A DNA stretch of 64,000 nt. Origin: Crotalaria pallida. Lineage: Eukaryota > Streptophyta > Magnoliopsida > Fabales > Fabaceae. Location: contig CM075651.1 of NCBI GenBank assembly GCA_037953625.1, positions 133,142,501 through 133,206,500 of the forward strand. Reading direction: 5' to 3'. The notes under the pieces were generated by a model. That model searched no databases and was not told where the DNA came from. It saw only the letters and a program-made list of their open reading frames with translations. The position numbers and the translations under genes were made by a program. The first letter of the stretch is position 1. Each line of letters begins with the position of its first letter. Positions 57,484 to 64,000 of the stretch are shown here, piece after piece.

Positions 57484-58739
57484 ACTAAATTGTCACTTTA
57501 GTCCCTTACACTATAAGGAGCTTTTACTTTAGTCCTGATTTTTCAATAATTTCTCTTTAGTCCCTCACTTTGAAAAAAGTTATTCACTTTAAAGAAAGTT
57601 ACTCACGTTAGTCTCTTACAACGTTCTCCGTTCATAGACGTTACGTGGCCTTTGGCTTATGATATCTTGTTTCATTTTAGTCCATAACTTAAAATTTTTA
57701 ATTCACTTCAGTCCCTCACTATAATAACAATAATTTTACAAGATTATATTTAGTTTAATCCATCACATTTACTTGCAAACTTTATATCTTTTGGTAAAAA
57801 TTGCATTCAGTGTTTTTGTATTCTTGCCTTGATGATTGATTCCTCTTAAAAAAAAAAAGGTTGTATATTAATAAGGAATTACATGTGATGTCTGATACAT
57901 ATATGATGATTCTGAGTGGCCTATGAAAAGTATTCACGCCTTTGGTTGATCTTTATTGATTCAAATGGGAAATTTGAGATGTAGTATATTGGTTGAAGGG
58001 CTCTTCTTTATCTCGTTAAACTTTATTTGCTTATTTACAAATTGTATAGGTGATAGATAAATATTGCATGTATCTTTAATCAATAAAGCATATGCAAGAG
58101 GTGCCTAATTATTGACTTGCAAAGAAAATAAAGTAGATAAATTGTTGCACCTGGATACTTGGTAATATAGGAGCCGGTAGAGAAAATAATGCAGATGAAT
58201 TGTTAAACCTGGATAATTGGTAAATTTGGAGCTGGTGTGGTGTGTGACCCTTTTTATGGGTTTGTACATGCATGCATGTTATTTGTCTCCTTTGTCAATT
58301 AATTTTTTTCTCTTAATGACATATTTGAAACATAATGCATTCTCAGTATTCGGCTTGCTTTATTGCAAGAGATTTCAAAATTGAGGTATGAGTTGTGTCC
58401 ACGTGTCATGAAAGAGAGGAAGTTTTGGAGAATATATTTTATACTTGTGAATAGTCATATATATTGCACCATAAGTAATTTAACATTTTGCTTCCGTACG
58501 TAAATGCGAGGGACTAAACTAAATACAATCTTGTAAAATTATTGTTATTATAGTGAGGGACTAAAGTGAATTAAAATTTTTAAGTTATGGACTAAAATGA
58601 AACACGATATCTAAGTTAACGGCCACTTAACGTCTATGAGAATATTGTCAGGGACTAACGTGAGACTAAAGAGGAATTATTGAAAAATCAGGGACTAAAA
58701 TAAAAGCTCCTTACAAAATGAGAGAGACAATTTAGTCAC
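57484..58739. mobile_element. Long-TIR Mutator-like element (about 1.26 kb), non-autonomous
   Basis: TIRs of about 260 bp: left ACTAAATTGTCACTTTAG, right (reverse complement) GACTAAATTGTCTCTCTC. Both then run through AAGGAGCTTTTA, CCTGATTTTTCAATAATT, ACGTTAGTCTC and AACTTAAAATTTTTAATTCAC. The 9-bp direct repeats TTTTTTAAT (57475-57483, 58740-58748) flank it, though they are low-complexity. No transposase frame. It ends about 210 bp upstream of the permease TATA box. Confidence 0.75.
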
Positions 58740-58748
58740 TTTTTTAAT

Positions 58749-59105
58749 CGGCTTTGATCATTAAAAGATCGAAGAATATGGTTTTGTTATTGTGGTTAGA
58801 ACAATTATATACTAATTGTTGATGTGGTTAACATAATCTAAATCAGCATGACCACATGTATAAATGTTATGAGGTAGAGTCTCATAGGTAGCGACATGGA
58901 TGACCCAAACCCAAAATGAAATCTTGAATAAATATTAATTAAAAGTTATCTAAAATACAAAGTAAAAGATTTAAAGATTCGTTTATTTCATTTAAAAGTC
59001 ATGAGTGGTGATGGATAATAAAAAAAATGAAGTATATATAAAAAAAAACTCAGGTCATTACTAGTGATAAGTTGTAAAGGAAATGAAATTTGCCTTAAAA
59101 AAAAA
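58749..59105. other. Spacer
   Basis: AT-rich, no gene and no element ends recognised. Confidence 0.5.
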
Positions 59106-59684
59106 CTTAATTATGTCAAAAGTCCCTAAAGTTTGGAGTACTTTTGCCAGATACCCTTATATTTTTTTTTCAATGTTTGACTTCTCGAAGTTACTTCTGG
59201 GTTTATCATATACCCCTACTACCGATTCTGGCTAATTTTGCTGACATGTAATATCAGAATCCTGATCAGACGCACGAGGTTAAGCACCTGGTGCCCTGTG
59301 GGCTAAGATTTTTTTTTTTTAATTTAAAAAACTAAAAAGCTTAATATTTTTAGTTAAATAAAAAGAAAAAAAAAGAATTGAAGAGAGAGGTCGTCTTCGA
59401 CCGTGTGACATCACACGGTACCACATGACCAATCTCCTGCATCTGACTAAAACTCTGATTTTACATGTCATCAAAATTGTCCAGAATCGATAGTAGGGGT
59501 ATATGACAAACTCAGAAGTAACTTCGGGGATTCAGACATTGCAAAAAAAAAAAAGTATAAGGGTGCGTGAAAAAAGTATCTCAAATTTCAGGGAACAGCG
59601 GTTATTCTTTAAACCGCGCTTAAAATTCCAAATTTAACATCGGTTTATGCAAAGACCGCTGTCAAAACCTGTGACATAATTAAG
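59106..59684. mobile_element. Nested inverted-repeat element
   Basis: Outer ends are a perfect 13-bp inverted repeat, CTTAATTATGTCA (59106-59118, 59672-59684). Inside is a long inverted repeat (59121-59594) pairing AGTCCCTAAAGTTTGGAG with CCCTGAAATTTGAG and GTTACTTCTGGGTTTATCAT with GTTACTTCTGAGTTTGTCAT. Between the inner and outer right ends sits a separate hairpin (59595-59662) with arms ACAGCGGTTATTCTTTAAACCG and CGGTTTATGCAAAGACCGCTGT. At least two elements of different kinds appear to be combined. Confidence 0.6.
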
Positions 59685-59942
59685 AAAAAAAAAACTCCAA
59701 TTATGCTTGATCCAAAAAAACCTTGTGCTCATTGCAAAGCATGTGTTTCATTCAACAAGAAAGATGAAACCAAAATGATGGTGCAAAGCATGTATTTCTT
59801 CACATATATCATTTACTCTGCCATGATATCATGTCCAACATGATTAGGGTCGCGAACATGTGGGGTGGCTAAAAAAACTTGCATAGCGAACATGTCCAAT
59901 ATGAGTGGATAAGTATCGAGTGTATATATGAATAAAAACCTA

Positions 59943-60216
59943 CTCTTTTCGATCTTTTATACAAGTCTTTTTATTAAAAATTACAACTTTTAAAAAAATA
60001 GTTAGTACGACAAGTAATATTGAAAATGTAAATATTTGATATATTTTTTAAAACTATATTTATAATTATAATTAAAATTCTGAAAATTATTAAGTAAACG
60101 AGGGTATCTATGAAAAAGAAGTAATGAATGCCATTAAAAAATGGATATGTGACATATAATAAAGACAAAAAAAAATCATCAAAGAAAACTTACATTTGAT
60201 ATAAGATCGAAATGAG
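59943..60216. mobile_element. Stowaway-like MITE (274 bp)
   Basis: Starts CTCTTTTCGATCTTTTATAC, ends GATATAAGATCGAAATGAG, TA on both sides. Confidence 0.65.
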
Positions 60217-60293
60217 TAATAGATACACAATATTTTATTTTTTTAGAAAATACTCATTTGAATAGAACAACAACAACAAATCACCATTAAAAA

Positions 60294-60825
60294 GGGTCCA
60301 TTTTTGGTTCGCAGACCACTTAATAACTGCATACAAAACTGGTTATGTTTTGAACCTTTGATTTGTCTCAAGAATTATTAATGGTCTTGATTAAATCTAG
60401 TTAAACGTAATTCCTCTTATGCATGTGCATCCAAAGTCTCTCCATGCCCTTTTCTTTAGCTTTGCAACTCTTTTCTTTTAGTAGCAAACACAAAAAGCTT
60501 CCATTTTTTGGGTTTGCAATGGAGCAAGTGGAAAACTACTCCCGATTGCATGGTGGCGAGTTCATGTTCAAACTCAATACGTTGTCCACCTTCTTATCTC
60601 TATTGTCAACTTGTGTGAGACATCTTTGACAACAAAAACTCTATCGTTTGAATGCATCTTTGAAAGAGGCAGAGAAGGACTTTGGATGCACATGCATAAG
60701 AGGGATTATGTTTAACCGGATTTGAACAAGACCATTGATAATTCCTGAGACAAATCAAAGGCTCAAAACATAATGAGTTTTGTACGCAATTGGCTGATCT
60801 GCGTGCATGAAATGAACCTTAGCTT
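60294..60825. mobile_element. Long-TIR fold-back element (about 530 bp), possibly hAT-type
   Basis: Arms of about 150 bp: left GTTATGTTTTGAACCTTTGA, right (reverse complement) ATTATGTTTTGAGCCTTTGA. Both run to a shared CTCTTATGCATGTGCATCCA + AAGTC. Perfect 8-bp repeats ATTAAAAA flank it (60286-60293, 60826-60833), which would suit hAT, but this string is AT-rich and could be chance. The interior frame at 60423-60629 is not a recognised gene. Confidence 0.6.
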
Positions 60826-61044
60826 ATTAAAAATTTGCAATACGAGTGGGTAAGTACTAAGTATAAAAAAACATAATATTTTTTTTTATAAACAGCAACA
60901 ACATTATTATTTTTTAGAAAAAAGAGAAAGAATAAGAGGAAACAGGAACAAAAACTTTTATTATTTTTTCCAATTGGCTTATTATTAGCAATGATATTAA
61001 TATGGCTATCACAAAATTCTTCAACAAGATAGGTAAGATCCTCC

Positions 61045-61293
61045 ATGCAATCTACTAGTGACACAAAGGACAATATTATCCCCACTAATCTTGTTGCTTC
61101 TAATGGGCCTTATCTTATTGCGAATGAGAACAAGGCCCATCCCCATTGCACTAGACCTCCGGATCTGCAAAACACTTTCCTCACAAGTGATGGTAGCCTT
61201 CAAGAGACTTCTTACATGCATGATATTTCACGTGCTCACGAGACTGACAGTATGTTGAATGCTGGAGAGGAAGAGATTATGACTCTTGATTAA
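61045..61293 (+). pseudogene. Probable ORF1 tail of the LINE
   Basis: A hydrophilic 82-codon frame (MQSTSDTKDNII ... NAGEEEIMTLD) ends 7 bp before the ORF2 start codon, the place of ORF1 in plant L1 elements. It has a stop just upstream in frame and no recognisable domain, so it is a truncated ORF1 or a chance frame. Confidence 0.35.
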
Positions 61294-61300
61294 GTTTTTA

Positions 61301-64000
61301 ATGTTTCCAAATATTAAAATATTCTCGTGGAATTGCCGAGGTGCAGCTAGTCCTGCGTTTTTCCGAAACTGCAAACAATATTTGGATTTGCATCATCCTG
61401 ATATTCTTGTAATCATGGAGACAAGGGTTGATCCTATTAAATTGAAAAACACTTTCAGATTACTGGGGTTTGATGATTATGTTTATTCTGATTGCCAAGG
61501 TTATGCTGGAGGTATAGTGGTGGCTTGGAAAAATGCTATTGTTCAGGTTACTTTGCTTATTAAAGATTTTCAGTTCCTTCACCTCAAGATTGTTCTTAAT
61601 AATCAGCTTGAGTGGTTCTTCACGACAATTTATGCCAGTCCTAATGATGCTCTCAGGTCTGATCTTTGGCGTGAGCTTCGCCACCTTTCTCAAGGAGGTT
61701 GTTCTAAATGGCTTGTGGCTGGAGACTTTAATGACATCCTTGGATCTCATGAGAAGAAAGGTGGAGCTGCAGTTAATCAGAGGAAATGTAATTTGTTTGC
61801 TGAAAGAATCAATGATTGCAGGCTTATGGATCTTGGTGCTAGTGGGTCTGTGTTTACTTGGAGAGGACCTGTGTGGAATGGAGACCGAATCTTTGAAAGG
61901 TTGGATAGGGCGCTGTGTGATGATGATTGGAGATTATCTTTTCCTGATGCCTTTGTTAAAGTGTTGCCTCGTATTGACTTCTCAGACCACCATCCTATCC
62001 TAATGGTACTTAATGATAACTGTTCTTATGCTAGGCGGCCTTTTCGTTTTGAAAATGCTTGGATTACTCATCACTCTTATACTGAGGTGCTTAAGGGTAG
62101 TTGGAATTCTAATGTTGTTCCTCATCATAATTTAGCCCAGCTCAAACAGAATCTGTTGCACTGGAACATTTATTCCTTTGGCCATATCAAAAAAAGGAAG
62201 AAAACCATTATGGCTCGCTTGGGTGGTATTCAACGTAAAATTCATTCCCGCAGCATGAATATATTTCTGTATAAGCTGGAGAAGGAGTTGCATATGGAGC
62301 TTAATAATGTTCTTCGTCAAGAAGAACTTTTTTGGTTCCAGAAATCCAGAGCGAAGTGGCTTACCGATGGTGATCGTAATACTCGGTATTATCATCTTAA
62401 AGCGGTTGTTCGTAGGCGCAAGAATAAGATCATGATGTTACGAGATAGTGAAGGGCATTGGGTGGAGGATGATCACAGTCTTCGCATTATGGTTACTAAC
62501 TTCTACCAGTCGTTGTTCACTGATGATTCCAGCAACTTACTTGATGTGCATTTTCATTGTAACTATAATTACACCCCTCTCCTCCCTGATGTGGTTGATG
62601 ATCTTAACAAACCTTTCACTCTGGAGGAAATCAGGAAAGCCTTATTCGATATGAATCCTTGGAAGGCTCCTGGCCCTGATGGCTTCCCTGCAGGCTTTTT
62701 TCAGGATGCTTGGGATCTAATTGGTTTGAATGTTTGGCATTTTATTAATCATATTTGGCATAATCCTCTTGCTGTTGGAGATATTAACATGACAGATATT
62801 GTGCTTATACCAAAAACGCAGAAGCCGGAGTTTGCTAATCAGTTTAGGCCCATCTCGCTGTGTAATGCTCTTTATAAAATTATCACCAAATCGGTGGTAA
62901 ACAGGTTAAAACCTTTCATTCCTTCCATTATTTCTCCTTTCCAATCTGGTTTTGTGCCTTCTTGGAGTATCCATGAAAATATTATAATAGCTCAAGAGAT
63001 AGCTCATTCCATGCATTTCATGAAAGGAGCTAGAGGTTATTTTGCTATCAAAGTTGATTTAGCTAAGGCTTATGATAGATTAAGATGGCCTTTTATCAGG
63101 CATGTTCTTGAAGAGATCAATCTGCCTATATCGATGATAAATCTTGTCATGGCCTGTGTCTCTTCTATTCAAACCAATGTCATGTGGAATGGTTCTAGAA
63201 GTGATTTCTTTAAACCGCAGAGGGGTGTGAGGCAGGGAGATCCTTTGTCTCCTTATCTCTTTGTGCTTTGTATGGATAAGCTTTCTCATATCATCTCTCA
63301 TCTCGTTGATAATGGAAGTTGGCGTCCGTTCAAGATTAGTAATGATGGCCCTGCTATTTCTCACTTGATGTTTGCTGATGACTTACTTTTATTTGGAGAA
63401 GCTTCAATTGCTCAACTTGATACTATTATGGAAGCTTTGAATCTCTTTGGTTCAATCTCGGGTCAGCAAGTGAATGTAGAGAAGACTTCCATTATCTTTT
63501 CTCGAAATGTTGATCCGATTTTGCGTCATGACATTATTTCTAAATCAGGTTTCAAGGAAGCTCATCAACTTGGTAAGTACTTGGGGGTTCTTGTTACTGG
63601 AAAAGCTCCTAAAATTAATGATTTTAGCTACCTCATTGATTTAATTAAAGCCAAGCTTGCTGGTTGGAAAGCCAAGCAGCTCTCCTTCGCAGGCAGGGTA
63701 ATTTTAGCCAAGTCTGTAATGGAGGCCATTCCAACTTATGCGATGATGACTAATAAGATCCCTCAATCTTGTCTGCATGATATTGAGAAAATTCAGAGGG
63801 CCTTTATATGGGGAGATAGTGAAGATAAAAGGAAAGCTAGACTTATCAGCTGGGATACAATTACTAAGCCCAAAAGTTTTGGTGGTTTGGGTCTTAGGGA
63901 TCTGCCTACAATGAATAAAGCTTGCCTCATGAAGCTTGCTTGGACATTGAGATCCAATTGTGAAACCTTATGGACTCAGGTCATAAGCTCTAAACATGGT
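61301..64000 (+). CDS. LINE ORF2: endonuclease-reverse transcriptase, open to the window edge
   Basis: Starts at the ATG of MFPNIKIFSWNCRGA, the standard N-terminus of the APE endonuclease (Asn in SWNCRG). The frame stays open for 900 codons. Endonuclease: METRVDP (catalytic Glu), AGGIVVAW, VAGDFNDI and FSDHHPIL (catalytic Asp/Asn and Asp-His pairs). Linker with KWLTDGDRNTRYYH. RT: LIPKTQKPEFANQFRPISL, IKVDLAKAYDRLRW, GVRQGDPLSPYLF and the catalytic FADDLLLF (about 63371-63394), then SFAGRVILAKSVMEAIPTYA and FGGLGLRDL. The zinc-binding and terminal parts would follow outside the window. No stop or frameshift was seen, unlike the two other LINEs. Mobile element gene, not a host function. Confidence 0.9.
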   Translation, partial: MFPNIKIFSWNCRGAASPAFFRNCKQYLDLHHPDILVIMETRVDPIKLKNTFRLLGFDDYVYSDCQGYAGGIVVAWKNAIVQVTLLIKDFQFLHLKIVLNNQLEWFFTTIYASPNDALRSDLWRELRHLSQGGCSKWLVAGDFNDILGSHEKKGGAAVNQRKCNLFAERINDCRLMDLGASGSVFTWRGPVWNGDRIFERLDRALCDDDWRLSFPDAFVKVLPRIDFSDHHPILMVLNDNCSYARRPFRFENAWITHHSYTEVLKGSWNSNVVPHHNLAQLKQNLLHWNIYSFGHIKKRKKTIMARLGGIQRKIHSRSMNIFLYKLEKELHMELNNVLRQEELFWFQKSRAKWLTDGDRNTRYYHLKAVVRRRKNKIMMLRDSEGHWVEDDHSLRIMVTNFYQSLFTDDSSNLLDVHFHCNYNYTPLLPDVVDDLNKPFTLEEIRKALFDMNPWKAPGPDGFPAGFFQDAWDLIGLNVWHFINHIWHNPLAVGDINMTDIVLIPKTQKPEFANQFRPISLCNALYKIITKSVVNRLKPFIPSIISPFQSGFVPSWSIHENIIIAQEIAHSMHFMKGARGYFAIKVDLAKAYDRLRWPFIRHVLEEINLPISMINLVMACVSSIQTNVMWNGSRSDFFKPQRGVRQGDPLSPYLFVLCMDKLSHIISHLVDNGSWRPFKISNDGPAISHLMFADDLLLFGEASIAQLDTIMEALNLFGSISGQQVNVEKTSIIFSRNVDPILRHDIISKSGFKEAHQLGKYLGVLVTGKAPKINDFSYLIDLIKAKLAGWKAKQLSFAGRVILAKSVMEAIPTYAMMTNKIPQSCLHDIEKIQRAFIWGDSEDKRKARLISWDTITKPKSFGGLGLRDLPTMNKACLMKLAWTLRSNCETLWTQVISSKHG

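Larger units (their letters stand above)
61020..64000 (+). mobile_element. L1-type LINE, 5' truncated, continuing beyond the window
   Basis: Starts around 61020, inside the end of ORF1, and continues with an undamaged ORF2. No 5' UTR or knuckle domain is present upstream. The 3' end, poly(A) tail and right target duplication lie outside the window. Confidence 0.85.

Noticed and set aside
61533..62003. 156-codon frame, plus strand, inside the right-edge LINE
   Set aside because: It is an out-of-frame shadow of the open ORF2 reading frame, which has all the conserved motifs.

Overview
The window is plant nuclear DNA, and a papilionoid legume of the clover/medic/pea type is the best guess. The reasons are GT-AG spliced genes of ordinary plant families, an intact ureide permease, AT-rich spacers packed with Stowaway-type MITEs, a dual-RNase H Ty3/gypsy element, and plant L1-type LINEs. 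The species call is inference from general character, not from a database match. Only three host genes can be supported, all on the minus strand: a ten-exon alpha/beta hydrolase at the left end (565-8207), a single-exon organellar tyrosyl-tRNA synthetase (50238-51737), and a seven-coding-exon ureide permease (53363-56258). All three reconstruct to full-length proteins with their key residues. They show no operon-like relation and appear functionally independent.

Layout. 0.5-8.2 kb is the hydrolase gene, with transposon debris in several introns. 8.2-14 kb is spacer with Stowaway MITEs, a Helitron-like 3' end, direct repeats and a hAT-like element. 14.0-20.8 kb is a complete but defective Ty3/gypsy element with two 639-bp LTRs, a 5-bp target-site duplication, no gag core and several stops and frameshifts. 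21.9-23.6 kb is a LINE fragment with an internal inversion that fits twin priming. 24.9-28.6 kb is a second, decayed LINE on the minus strand. 28.8-29.5 kb is an LTR-like remnant with four copies of an exact 55-bp tandem repeat.

29.5-50 kb is almost entirely small elements. It holds about twenty Stowaway-like MITEs (some nested), a tRNA-type SINE, a Helitron-like end, a 72-bp fold-back with a twin at 52.9 kb, and larger elements whose ends carry short G/C-rich motifs (GGGTACGT, GGTCCGG). 50-57.3 kb carries the synthetase and permease genes; a Mutator-type MITE with a perfect 9-bp target duplication sits in the permease's last intron. 57.5-60.8 kb has three or four long inverted-repeat elements, the first about 200 bp upstream of the permease TATA box. 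From 61.0 kb to the right edge a third LINE begins. Its endonuclease/reverse-transcriptase frame is open for 900 codons and runs out of the window.

I found no convincing undescribed gene system. The more unusual signals are the twin-primed LINE, the pair of 72-bp fold-backs, the self-palindromic termini of the 41.6-kb element family, the two opposite Helitron-like ends, and the open LINE frame. Exon boundaries were worked out by hand from frame continuity, GT/AG sites and family resemblance.
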